The notes under the pieces are model-generated. The model was not told the DNA's origin. It did no database searches and saw only the letters and a list, made by a program, of their open reading frames with translations. Shown one piece after another: positions 9,081 to 16,838 of a DNA stretch of 64,000 nucleotides. This stretch comes from Mycolicibacterium sp. CBMA 247. GTDB lineage: Bacteria > Actinomycetota > Actinomycetes > Mycobacteriales > Mycobacteriaceae. Numbering within the stretch: position 1 is the first letter of the stretch; each line of letters starts with the position of its first letter. Where the stretch lies: positions 682,001 to 746,000 of the forward strand of contig NZ_VTGX01000002.1 of assembly GCF_009729095.1 (NCBI RefSeq), read 5' to 3'. Both the position numbers and the translations under genes were made by a program.

Positions 9081-9440
9081 ATGACCGAGCGCCAGGTGCT
9101 GCAGCCGAGCGCGGCACATCCCATCACCATCACCCCGACCGGGCGCCGGGTCACCGTCACGGTTGACGGCGCGATCGTCGCGCAAACCGATGATGCACTG
9201 ACCCTGCGGGAATCGACGTACCCCGCGGTCCAGTACATCCCCCGCGGCGACGTGGTGCCCGAGACGCTGAGCCGCAGTGCCACCACCACCTACTGTCCGT
9301 ACAAGGGTGAGGCGAACTATTACCACGTCGGCGGGGTCGAGGATGCCGTCTGGACCTACGAGCAGCCGTACCCAGCCATGGCCGAGATCGCCGGTCACCT
9401 GGCGTTCTACCCGGATAAGGCGCAGATCGTAGTGACCTAA
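9081..9440 (+). CDS. DUF427 domain protein
   Basis: This 119-aa protein is a single DUF427 domain, recognised from VDGAIVAQTDDALTLRES, PAVQYIPRGDV, TTTYCPYKGEANYY and the C-terminal HLAFYPDK. The family has a beta-tent-like fold of unknown function and is common in actinobacteria and fungi. The ATG at 9081 has no clear ribosome site. The gene ends 9 bp before the DNA glycosylase gene, so the two probably form a transcription unit. Confidence 0.88.
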   Translation: MTERQVLQPSAAHPITITPTGRRVTVTVDGAIVAQTDDALTLRESTYPAVQYIPRGDVVPETLSRSATTTYCPYKGEANYYHVGGVEDAVWTYEQPYPAMAEIAGHLAFYPDKAQIVVT

Positions 9441-9449
9441 TCTGGTGCT

Positions 9450-10349
9450 GTGCCCTCAACCAGCGTCGTATTCGACGGTCCGGCCAGCCCGGGCCTGACG
9501 CTGGCCCCGTGGCGGCGCGGCGGCGGCGACCCCTGCTACCGGGTCGGTGCCGACGGCGCGATCTGGCGTACCAGCGTGCTGACGTGCGGTCCGGTCACCG
9601 CACGCATCAGCAAGTCGTCACCCAATACGGTGGACTGCGAGGTGTGGGGTCCCGGTGACGCCGAATTTCTCGACGGATTCGCCGCTCTGGTGGGTGCCGA
9701 TGACGATGCCGCCGGCTTCGACCCGGTCGAGCCGACGATCGCCGAGGCCTATCGACGGGTGCCGCACCTGCGTCTGGGACGCAGCGGCCGCGTACTGGAG
9801 GCATTGGTGCCGGCGATCATCGAACAACGCGTCTCAGGTATGGATGCCTGGCGGGCCTGGCGGCGGTTGGTGACCAAGTACGGCGCGCCGGCCCCAGGAC
9901 CGGCGCCGGCCGGGATGCGGGCAGCGCCAAGCGCCGACGTGTGGCGGCGCATCCCGTCGTGGGAATTCCACCGGGCCAACGTGGATCCGGGCCGGGCCCG
10001 CACCATCGTCGGCTGTGCCCAACGCGCCGAGGCCCTCGAGCGCCTCACCGCCGAGCGGGCCGTCACGGCCCTGCGGTCGTTGCCCGGCGTCGGGGAGTGG
10101 ACCGCGGCCGAAACCGTGCAACGCGCGTTCGGCGATGCCGACGCACTGTCGGTGGGGGACTATCACCTGTCCACCATGGTGGGACGCAGCCTGCTCGGCA
10201 GGCCGATCGACGATGACGCCATGGTGGAACTACTCGAACCGCTGCGCCCGCACCGTCAGCGAGCAGTGCGATTACTGGAAGCCAGTGGGCTGGCGCACAA
10301 TCCGCGTTTCGGGGCACGGCAGGCCATTCCGAACCTGCGTGCGATCTAG
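9450..10349 (+). CDS. HhH-GPD DNA glycosylase (3-methyladenine glycosylase/AlkA-like)
   Basis: This 299-aa base-excision repair enzyme has the helix-hairpin-helix motif LPGVGEWTAAETVQRAFG near residue 210, followed by DADALSVGDYHL, in which the aspartate is the expected catalytic residue of HhH-GPD glycosylases. No C-terminal four-cysteine iron-sulfur motif is present, which points to AlkA/3-methyladenine rather than MutY/Nth type. The start is the GTG at 9450. It follows the DUF427 gene closely. The exact damaged base is not predictable. Confidence 0.88.
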   Translation: MPSTSVVFDGPASPGLTLAPWRRGGGDPCYRVGADGAIWRTSVLTCGPVTARISKSSPNTVDCEVWGPGDAEFLDGFAALVGADDDAAGFDPVEPTIAEAYRRVPHLRLGRSGRVLEALVPAIIEQRVSGMDAWRAWRRLVTKYGAPAPGPAPAGMRAAPSADVWRRIPSWEFHRANVDPGRARTIVGCAQRAEALERLTAERAVTALRSLPGVGEWTAAETVQRAFGDADALSVGDYHLSTMVGRSLLGRPIDDDAMVELLEPLRPHRQRAVRLLEASGLAHNPRFGARQAIPNLRAI

Positions 10350-10387
10350 CTTGACCTCAACCGCTGTTGAGGTGCCAGCCTGGGGGC

Positions 10388-11212
10388 ATGCCTACCTGGA
10401 TATGCACCGGATGCGGTGTGGAACACCCGGATTCCGATACCGAACCGGCGAACAGCTGCGCGCTGACGTCCGAGGTCGTCTCGATCGAGGAACGCGGTGA
10501 CCTGCCGCCGCATGGCAGCTGGACCACGCTGGAGGCGCTGGCCGCCCAGCCGCATCACACCGAACACGTCGACCATGGACGGGGAGTGCACAGCCTGCGG
10601 CGCGCGCCCAAGTTCGCCATCGGGCACCGGTCATTTTTGGTGCAGACGCCGCAGGGAAACCTCCTGTGGGATTCGCCGGGCTATCTGGACGACGACATCC
10701 TCGGCCGGGTTCACCGCCTCGGTGGTGTGGCCGCAGTCGCCACCAGCCACCCACACATGTTCGGTGCACAACTGAGTTGGAGCAGGGCGTTCGGGGGAGT
10801 GCCGGTGTATGTGAATGCCCTGGATGCGGAATGGCTTCCGGATCCGGATCCGCTCATTCAGCTGTGGACCGACCAGCTGGAGCCACTGCCGGGCGTGCGG
10901 CTGATACACGTCGGCGGCCATATGCGGGGCAGCTCGGTGGCGCTGACGGCCGACGGCACCCTGCTGGTCGGGGACACCATCTCCGGTGGGCTGGCCCGGA
11001 ACTGGGTGTCGTTCCAGCGGAACTTCCCCAAGCATGTGCCGTTGTCCGCGGCGGTGGTGCAGCGGATCGTAGATCGGCTGGACGGGTACGAATACGACCG
11101 GCTCTACACCCTTGGCGGCGACGAAATCGACAGCGCCGCCAAGGATGTGGTGCACCGGTCAGCTGAGACTCATATCCGTTGGGTCAGTGGAGAATTCGAC
11201 CATCTGACCTGA
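10388..11212 (+). CDS. Metallo-beta-lactamase-fold protein with incomplete HxHxDH motif and N-terminal cysteine motif
   Basis: This 274-aa protein begins with a small cysteine cluster (CTGCGVEHP, plus Cys24) like a reduced zinc ribbon. The body follows the metallo-beta-lactamase order: DSPGYLDDDIL (strand with Asp), the segment TSHPHMFGAQLSW where HxHxDH should be, GGHMRGSS (third metal His), and LLVGDTISGG (bridging Asp). The second half of the HxHxDH motif is missing, so the metal site is altered. The ATG at 10388 follows TGGGGG. It converges on aqpZ. I call it a hydrolase-like protein of unknown substrate. Confidence 0.75.
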   Translation: MPTWICTGCGVEHPDSDTEPANSCALTSEVVSIEERGDLPPHGSWTTLEALAAQPHHTEHVDHGRGVHSLRRAPKFAIGHRSFLVQTPQGNLLWDSPGYLDDDILGRVHRLGGVAAVATSHPHMFGAQLSWSRAFGGVPVYVNALDAEWLPDPDPLIQLWTDQLEPLPGVRLIHVGGHMRGSSVALTADGTLLVGDTISGGLARNWVSFQRNFPKHVPLSAAVVQRIVDRLDGYEYDRLYTLGGDEIDSAAKDVVHRSAETHIRWVSGEFDHLT

Positions 11213-11221
11213 TTCGGTGTC

Positions 11222-11983
11222 CTACCCCTCCAGCGCCTCTTCCCGCACCGGGAGGTCGGCCAGTTCCTCGGCGGCACCGAACAGGTACGAGTAGGCCAGG
11301 CCGGCGATGGCCGCACCGACGAGCGGGGCCAGCCAGAACGCCCAGAGCTGCGCGGGCGCGCCATCGCCGTTGAAGAACGCGACCGCCGTGGAGCGAGCGG
11401 GGTTGACCGACGTGTTGGAGATCGGGATCGAGATCAGGTGGATCAGCGTCAGGGTGAGCCCGATCGCCAGGCCGGCAAAGCCCTTCGGCGCGCGGTCATC
11501 GGTGGAACCGAGGATGACCAGCAGGAACACCGCGGTGAGGATCACCTCGGCGAGTAGCACCGCGGCCAGCGAATACCCGCCGGGGGAGTGCTCGCCGTAT
11601 CCGTTGGCGGCCATGTTTCCGGTGGCGGTCCAACCCTCCTTGCCGCCGGCGATCACATAGATGACCAGACCGGCCACCAAACCGCCGATGAGCTGTGAGA
11701 TCCAGTACGGCACAACGGCTGCCCACTCGACGCGGCGAGCCAGCGCGGCGCCGAGGGTGACCGCCGGATTGAAATGCCCGCCGGAGATGGTGCCGAAGGC
11801 GTACACGCCGGTCAACACCGTCAGGCCGAACGCGAGAGCGACCCCGAGGAAGCCGATCCCCACAGAGAGGCCGTCGGACAGAAACTTCGCGGCAAACACC
11901 GCGCTACCGCAACCGCCCAGGACCAGCCAGAACGTCCCTATGAATTCGGCTGCCAATCGATGTGACATTGTCGGCGTGCTCAT
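11222..11983 (-). CDS. aqpZ: Aquaporin Z-type water channel
   Basis: This 253-aa integral membrane protein has six predicted helices and both NPA boxes (GHFNPAVT after helix 2 and TSVNPARS after helix 5). The first box is followed by Val-Thr and the second by Arg-Ser, the aquaporin rather than glycerol-facilitator pattern. The start ATG at 11983 sits 7 bases after a GGAGG ribosome site. M. tuberculosis, as I recall, lacks a typical aquaporin, whereas environmental mycobacteria have one, which supports a non-tuberculous host. Confidence 0.95.
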   Translation of the reverse strand: MSTPTMSHRLAAEFIGTFWLVLGGCGSAVFAAKFLSDGLSVGIGFLGVALAFGLTVLTGVYAFGTISGGHFNPAVTLGAALARRVEWAAVVPYWISQLIGGLVAGLVIYVIAGGKEGWTATGNMAANGYGEHSPGGYSLAAVLLAEVILTAVFLLVILGSTDDRAPKGFAGLAIGLTLTLIHLISIPISNTSVNPARSTAVAFFNGDGAPAQLWAFWLAPLVGAAIAGLAYSYLFGAAEELADLPVREEALEG

Positions 11984-12133
11984 GCGAACTCCTCCGTAGA
12001 TGTGATTCCTCGGGAGCGTGTCACGCCAGTGGTCGATGGCAGGGTCGTTGTTGCGAAATTGATTGCAGAATGAAATTTGCTCGCAGCAAAGAAACTAGCC
12101 CGGTACCGGACCCGGAGATGCCGCCCGCGCCGC

Positions 12134-12934
12134 TCAGCGGTAAGCGGTCAACCGGGCGAGCAGCGCGACCTTCCCGTCGTCACCGACGGCCTGCGCGTCG
12201 GCCACCCCGGTGCTGCGTCCGATTCGCAATGCGCGTGCCTCGTAACGAGATTCGTTACCGCCGCGGAACTGACGCAGGTAGTTGACCCGCAGCGACGCTG
12301 TTCGCCAGGGGGCACCGGCGCCGTCACCGAGGGCGGCGGAGCCCACGAGCTCGAGTGCCGCCGCCGAGACGCCGCCGTGCACGATGCCGATGCTGTTGTT
12401 GATGACGGGGTCCGGCAGCTGCCGCAACACCGCGGCCCCACCGCCGGTCTCGGCGACCTCGATGGACATCCGGTCTTGCAGGGCGCAGGGCGGTGTTCCC
12501 TCGGTCGAGTCGGTGGGCCATTCGACGACGTGTCCCGGCGCATGGATATGGAAGGACCGCACCGTCGCCGTCCCCACCAACTGGCCCCCGTGGGTCAGCT
12601 CGCACAGTCCCAACGAACCCGTGCCCTTGGGGCCGAACGGCCGTCCGGTCGCCAACACCGGCACCTCCGGTGTTGCCGTGACGAGCTCTATCGCGTTCGG
12701 CGCCAGCTCGACAGCCAGCTCGCTGGACACCGTCCACTCATCGTCATGGCGGCGGTAGTGGTTGATCAGGCCGCCGATGTGATCGACCAACATCGCCAGC
12801 GGGGCGATGGTCGGCACGCGCGTCAGCGGATTGAGCAGTCCGCCCACGGATATGGAGGCCACGCAGCGGTCCGGGCTCTCCTCGAGGGTTTGTACGCCCA
12901 TGCGGCCCAGCGGGGTATTCAGCGGATAGTGCAT
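12134..12934 (-). CDS. Acyl-CoA thioesterase-like, double hotdog fold
   Basis: This 266-aa protein has two hotdog-like halves. The C-terminal half carries the PaaI-type motif GIVHGGVSAAALELVG; the N-terminal half has a degenerate equivalent (PTIAPLAMLVDHIGG). Such proteins hydrolyse acyl-CoA or bind acyl thioesters. The ATG at 12934 is chosen; a TTG at 12943 is also in frame, and no ribosome site is convincing for either. It is divergent from the metal ATPase gene, with the CsoR-type palindrome between them. Confidence 0.75.
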   Translation of the reverse strand: MHYPLNTPLGRMGVQTLEESPDRCVASISVGGLLNPLTRVPTIAPLAMLVDHIGGLINHYRRHDDEWTVSSELAVELAPNAIELVTATPEVPVLATGRPFGPKGTGSLGLCELTHGGQLVGTATVRSFHIHAPGHVVEWPTDSTEGTPPCALQDRMSIEVAETGGGAAVLRQLPDPVINNSIGIVHGGVSAAALELVGSAALGDGAGAPWRTASLRVNYLRQFRGGNESRYEARALRIGRSTGVADAQAVGDDGKVALLARLTAYR

Positions 12935-12968
12935 CGCGGTCAACAGTTACGCCTAGCACGGTAGCCGT

Positions 12969-12985
12969 ATACCCCCTAGGGGTAT
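12969..12985. promoter_or_regulatory. CsoR-type operator upstream of the metal ATPase
   Basis: ATACCCCCTAGGGGTAT is a GC-box palindrome with 7-bp arms ATACCCC/GGGGTAT. It fits the TACCCC...GGGGTA design used by copper-sensing CsoR (DUF156) repressors. It ends 11 bases before the ATPase start and would overlap the promoter or 5' end of that gene. No csoR gene is in the window, so a distant CsoR/RicR-type protein would have to act here. Confidence 0.75.
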
Positions 12986-12996
12986 ATTGTGGCGAC

Positions 12997-15114
12997 ATGA
13001 CCACGACCGAACACGCGATGCACGAACACGAACACGAACACGAACACGAGCATGTGGGTCACGCGGGGCATGCGGGCCATGGCGACCATGTCGCCCAATT
13101 CCGGGGGCTGTTCTGGGTCATGGCGGTGCTGGCCGTGCCGACGGTGGCGCTCTCGCCGATGTTCGCGATGATCCTCGGCTACGCCATCCCTGATGTCCCC
13201 GGCGCGCAGTGGATCTCGCCGGTACTCGGCACCGTCATGTACGTGTGGGGCGGCCGCCCGTTCCTGTCGGGTGCGATCAGTGAGATACGTTCGCGCGCAC
13301 CGGGAATGATGCTGTTGATCGGATTGGCGATAACGGTCGCCTTCCTCTCCTCATGGGGTGCGAGTCTTGGCGTGCTGCATCACCAGCTCGACTTCTGGTG
13401 GGAACTCGCGCTGCTGATCGTGATCATGCTGCTGGGGCACTGGATCGAGATGCGGTCGCTGGCCCAGACCACATCCGCACTCGATTCGCTGGCCGCCCTG
13501 CTGCCCGACGAGGCCGAACGGGTCGAGGGCAACGGCGATGCCGAGCAGGTCGTGACCGTGGCCCCGTCGGATCTCCGGGTCGGTGACCTGCTGATCGTCC
13601 GACCCGGTGGCAGCGTGCCCGTCGACGGCCGCATCGTCGACGGCGCGGCCGATATGGACGAGTCGATGGTCACCGGGGAGTCCCGGTCGGTGCGCCGAGG
13701 CGTGGGTGACGACGTCGTCGCCGGCACCGTCGCCACCGACTCCGGGCTGCGGATCCGGGTGACGGCCGTCGGCGAGGACACCGCCCTGGCCGGCATCCAG
13801 CGGCTGGTCGGCGAGGCCATGAACTCCTCGTCGCGGGCGCAACGCCTGGCCGACCGGGCCGCGGGCTGGCTGTTCTGGTTCGCGCTGGGATCGGCGGTGG
13901 TGACGGCGCTGATGTGGACGCTGCTGGGAGCGCCCGACCAGGCGGTGGTCCGCACGATCACGGTGCTGGTCATCGCGTGCCCGCATGCCCTCGGCCTGGC
14001 CATCCCCCTGGTGGTGTCCATCGCGACCGAGCGGGCCGCCAGGGGCGGGGTGCTGATCAAGGATCGTCTGGCGCTGGAAACCATGCGCGCGGTCGGGGCG
14101 GTGCTGTTCGACAAAACGGGCACGCTGACCATGGGCGAACCGACGGTAACTGCTGTGACGACCACAGACCGCCCGGAGGACGAGCTGCTGGCGCTGGCCG
14201 CAGCCGCCGAGGCGGACTCCGAACACCCGCTGGCCCGCGCCATCGTGGCCGCGGCACGGCGTCGAGGACTCCACGTCCCGGCGGCGAGCGACTTCAGTTC
14301 CTCACCTGCGGTCGGGGTCAGCGCCCTGGTGGCGGGGCATCGGGTGCAGGTCGGCGGGCCCAGACTGCTCGAGCAGGCCGGGAAAGCTGCGCTGCCGGAC
14401 ACCGCGCGGTGGAACGGCGCCATCGTCCTGCATGTGCTGGTCGGCGGGCACCTGGCCGGTGCTCTGGCGCTGGCCGACGAGATCCGGCCGGAATCCCGGC
14501 AGGCCGTCGACGCGCTGCACGACCTGGGCATCGAGGTGGTGATGATCACCGGCGACGCCGCGCCCGTGGCCTCGGCCGTGGCATCAGAGCTGGGTATCGA
14601 CCGGGTATTCGCCGGCGTTCGGCCCGAGGAAAAGGCCGCCAAGGTCGCCGAACTGCAGGGCGAAGGTCTGGCCGTCGCCATGGTCGGTGACGGCGTCAAT
14701 GACGCGCCCGCACTGGCCGCCGCCGACGTCGGTATCGCCATCGGCGCGGGGACCGACGTCGCCATCGCCTCGGCGGGCGTCATCCTGGCGAGCTCCGATC
14801 CGAGATCGGTGCTCTCGGTGATCGAGCTCTCCCGGCAGTCCTACCGGAAGATGAAGCAGAACCTCTGGTGGGCAGCGGGTTACAACCTGATCTCGGTGCC
14901 GTTGGCCGCCGGGGTGGCCGCTCCGCTGGGCGTTGTAATGCCGATGTCCGTCGGTGCGATGTTGATGTCAGCGTCGACGGTCGTCGTGGCACTCAATGCG
15001 CAGTCGCTGCGTCGACTCGACCTGCGGCCCGAGGCCCGCGTGGCGGAGCCCGATCTCGACGGGCTGGGTGCCGCAATCGTGGGCGACCACTTGCGCTCGC
15101 AACGACGCCGCTGA
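12997..15114 (+). CDS. P1B-type heavy-metal ATPase, CPH (CopB-like) subclass
   Basis: This 705-aa pump has a His-rich cytosolic tail at residues 8-31 (repeated HE pairs, then HVGHAGHAGHGDH) instead of a CxxC metal-binding domain. It has the actuator loop TGES near residue 226, the membrane metal motif CPH at about 328-330, the phosphorylation motif DKTGT at 372 and the hinge GDGVNDAP at about 564. The CPH motif defines the P1B-3 class, associated with copper or silver export. The start lies 11 bases after a CsoR-type palindrome, so copper induction is likely. The ATP-binding HP motif is in SEHPLARA. Confidence 0.93.
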   Translation: MTTTEHAMHEHEHEHEHEHVGHAGHAGHGDHVAQFRGLFWVMAVLAVPTVALSPMFAMILGYAIPDVPGAQWISPVLGTVMYVWGGRPFLSGAISEIRSRAPGMMLLIGLAITVAFLSSWGASLGVLHHQLDFWWELALLIVIMLLGHWIEMRSLAQTTSALDSLAALLPDEAERVEGNGDAEQVVTVAPSDLRVGDLLIVRPGGSVPVDGRIVDGAADMDESMVTGESRSVRRGVGDDVVAGTVATDSGLRIRVTAVGEDTALAGIQRLVGEAMNSSSRAQRLADRAAGWLFWFALGSAVVTALMWTLLGAPDQAVVRTITVLVIACPHALGLAIPLVVSIATERAARGGVLIKDRLALETMRAVGAVLFDKTGTLTMGEPTVTAVTTTDRPEDELLALAAAAEADSEHPLARAIVAAARRRGLHVPAASDFSSSPAVGVSALVAGHRVQVGGPRLLEQAGKAALPDTARWNGAIVLHVLVGGHLAGALALADEIRPESRQAVDALHDLGIEVVMITGDAAPVASAVASELGIDRVFAGVRPEEKAAKVAELQGEGLAVAMVGDGVNDAPALAAADVGIAIGAGTDVAIASAGVILASSDPRSVLSVIELSRQSYRKMKQNLWWAAGYNLISVPLAAGVAAPLGVVMPMSVGAMLMSASTVVVALNAQSLRRLDLRPEARVAEPDLDGLGAAIVGDHLRSQRRR

Positions 15115-15196
15115 CGGACTTCGCGATTCATCGATCTCCCTACAGCCAAGGAATACAATCCCGGTAGCAACATCGACTCGTTTCAGGGGTTTATCG

Positions 15197-16261
15197 ATGG
15201 TAAAACTGCGGCCATATGTCACTCCGGGCGTCGTATTCGCGGGAGTCGTCCTAATCGTTGCTGCGGGGCCGACGGTGGCGCCGGTCCTCACAGACAGAGA
15301 GGTGCGCGTCGTCGCGGCCAGCCAAACCGCTTTGACAGCAGCTACTTTCGATGCGTTGATGGCAACCACTCTCGACGCCACGCCACCCGCCGGGAGCAGC
15401 GCGCCAGCGTCGCCGCCGGCTCCGACAAATGTCCTCCTCGACCTCGTCGATGCCTTCTTCGTGGGGTACAAGGGCGCCGCGCCCGGGTTCACTTCGGTGG
15501 CCTTCTATTTCCTCGACCACCTCACGGCCGGCAGCGGGTTCATCAACGGCGTCGTTCACGCGTTCTTTGTCGGCTTCAACGGAACTGGAGACGCTACCGC
15601 GGCAAACCCGGGGCCGAACGGGATCACCGGAGTGGTTTTCTACGTGCTCCACACACTGCTGTCGGGGATCACTGCACCCGTTATGGCGACACCCGCTATG
15701 ACGACGCGGCAGAGCATGCTGCAGGCCACTGTGCAACAGATCAAGACGGGCATGTTCGGGGCGAACGCGACGAACAACAACCCGCCACACAGCTTCATGC
15801 TGAACATACCGAAACCCGAGGCGCTCGTTGACCGCACGGCGGCAGGCAGTGCGGGACCCGCTGCCAACGAGGTGACCACACCGAAACTTGAGGGGCTCTT
15901 TGGCCGCACGGCGGCAGGCAGTGCGGGGCCCGCTGCCAACGAGGTGACCACACCGAAACTTGAGGGGCTCTTTGGCCGCACGGCGGCAAGCAGTGCGGGA
16001 CCCGCTGCCACCAACGACGGCCAGCAAGCCGGGCCGGTCACTCAGACCCTCAATCGGGTCGTTGACCGAGGTGCCCACTTCAATGCGCCCAACCCACCCT
16101 CGTCGGACCGGTCTGTCAACCCGGGTAGCGGCCTCGGGCCGAGTAGCAGCGTCGGCTTCGGCGCGCACGTCGCCGATAGCAACGCCAAGGGCGGCGGCCT
16201 CGGCCTCGGCCCGCACGAAAGTGGCAATAGTGGTGGTCACGGCGGACATGGCGGCAAGTGA
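15197..16261 (+). CDS. Secreted or surface protein of unknown function with 24-residue tandem repeats
   Basis: This 354-aa protein starts with an N-terminal hydrophobic leader (YVTPGVVFAGVVLIVAAGP) and is probably exported. Residues about 75-140 contain two related blocks (DLVDAFFVGYKGAAPGFTSV and NGVVHAFFVGFNGTGDATA) that suggest an internal duplication. Residues about 210-270 hold three near-identical copies of a 24-residue unit (RTAAGSAGPAANEVTTPKLE...). The C-terminus is Gly/His-rich and ends GGHGGHGGK, a possible metal ligand. ATG 15197 follows CAGGGG. No known family is recognised. It follows the metal ATPase gene with an 82-bp gap. Confidence 0.75.
   Translation: MVKLRPYVTPGVVFAGVVLIVAAGPTVAPVLTDREVRVVAASQTALTAATFDALMATTLDATPPAGSSAPASPPAPTNVLLDLVDAFFVGYKGAAPGFTSVAFYFLDHLTAGSGFINGVVHAFFVGFNGTGDATAANPGPNGITGVVFYVLHTLLSGITAPVMATPAMTTRQSMLQATVQQIKTGMFGANATNNNPPHSFMLNIPKPEALVDRTAAGSAGPAANEVTTPKLEGLFGRTAAGSAGPAANEVTTPKLEGLFGRTAASSAGPAATNDGQQAGPVTQTLNRVVDRGAHFNAPNPPSSDRSVNPGSGLGPSSSVGFGAHVADSNAKGGGLGLGPHESGNSGGHGGHGGK
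15832..16012 (+). repeat. Three tandem copies of a 72-bp in-frame repeat
   Basis: The string CCGCACGGCGGCA recurs at 15832, 15904 and 15976, an exact 72-bp period. Copies 1 and 2 are almost identical over the full unit, while copy 3 diverges after about 35 bases. A degenerate half unit precedes copy 1. Near identity implies recent expansion, so repeat number may vary between strains without breaking the frame. Confidence 0.95.
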
Positions 16262-16838
16262 AGCTGCCGACGGAGCTGAGAATTCCCCGACAAGTGATTG
16301 ACGGGTCTGTGGGTGCCTTTGACCTTGTCGAACGGGCCTCATCGACTACGAACTCAAGGTGGCACGTGCGGACTGGCGCGGCGAACTGACGTTGACCATG
16401 CAACTCTAAGAATCTGACTAGGCTTTCCCGCAAACCTAGATTATTCATATAACAGCACTATAACCGGCTAATGTGATTTGCATGGCAAACTATATTGACA
16501 CCCGAGGTGATGGCTGGCCGAGGCGGGGGGTGGGTCACTCCCGGTGGCGGCTGTGTGAAATCACAAGGGCTGCAGTGGAATTCACTGTTTCCCCGGTCGT
16601 TCTGCACGCGCGGCCGGAAGTCGCCAAACGGGTATCGTTAGGCTTGGCTTAGTTGGCATCTGCCATGGTAGTTGCCTTATCGTTTTCTCCACTTATGGCG
16701 TGTGGAACATAGCCGTCGTCCAGTGCTGCACGGAGGCCACCTACGCCGAGCCGGCTAAACGCCAGCTAGGCACTGCTCTGACAGGCAGTTGCCAGCGAGG
16801 TACAGCTTCATAGAAGCGTGTTGAAGGGCAAGGTGGTA
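16262..16838. other. 577-bp non-coding region upstream of gltB
   Basis: No coding frame with mycobacterial codon use was found. The stretch 16430-16500 is noticeably AT-rich for this genome and contains TTTGCATGGCAAA (a 5-3-5 inverted repeat near 16479). A run of short T/G-rich motifs follows up to gltB. The long leader suggests that gltBD has distal promoter or regulator sites, for instance for nitrogen control, but I could not match a defined GlnR or AmtR box. Confidence 0.5.

Noticed and set aside
16554..16565. CRP-like TGTGAAATCACA
   Set aside because: The arms match, but the spacer is 2 instead of 6 bases, so CRP could not bind as a normal dimer.
16639..16657. IdeR-box-like TTAGGCTTGGCTTAGTTGG upstream of gltB
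   Set aside because: Only about 11 of 19 positions agree with the consensus and the right half-site is missing.
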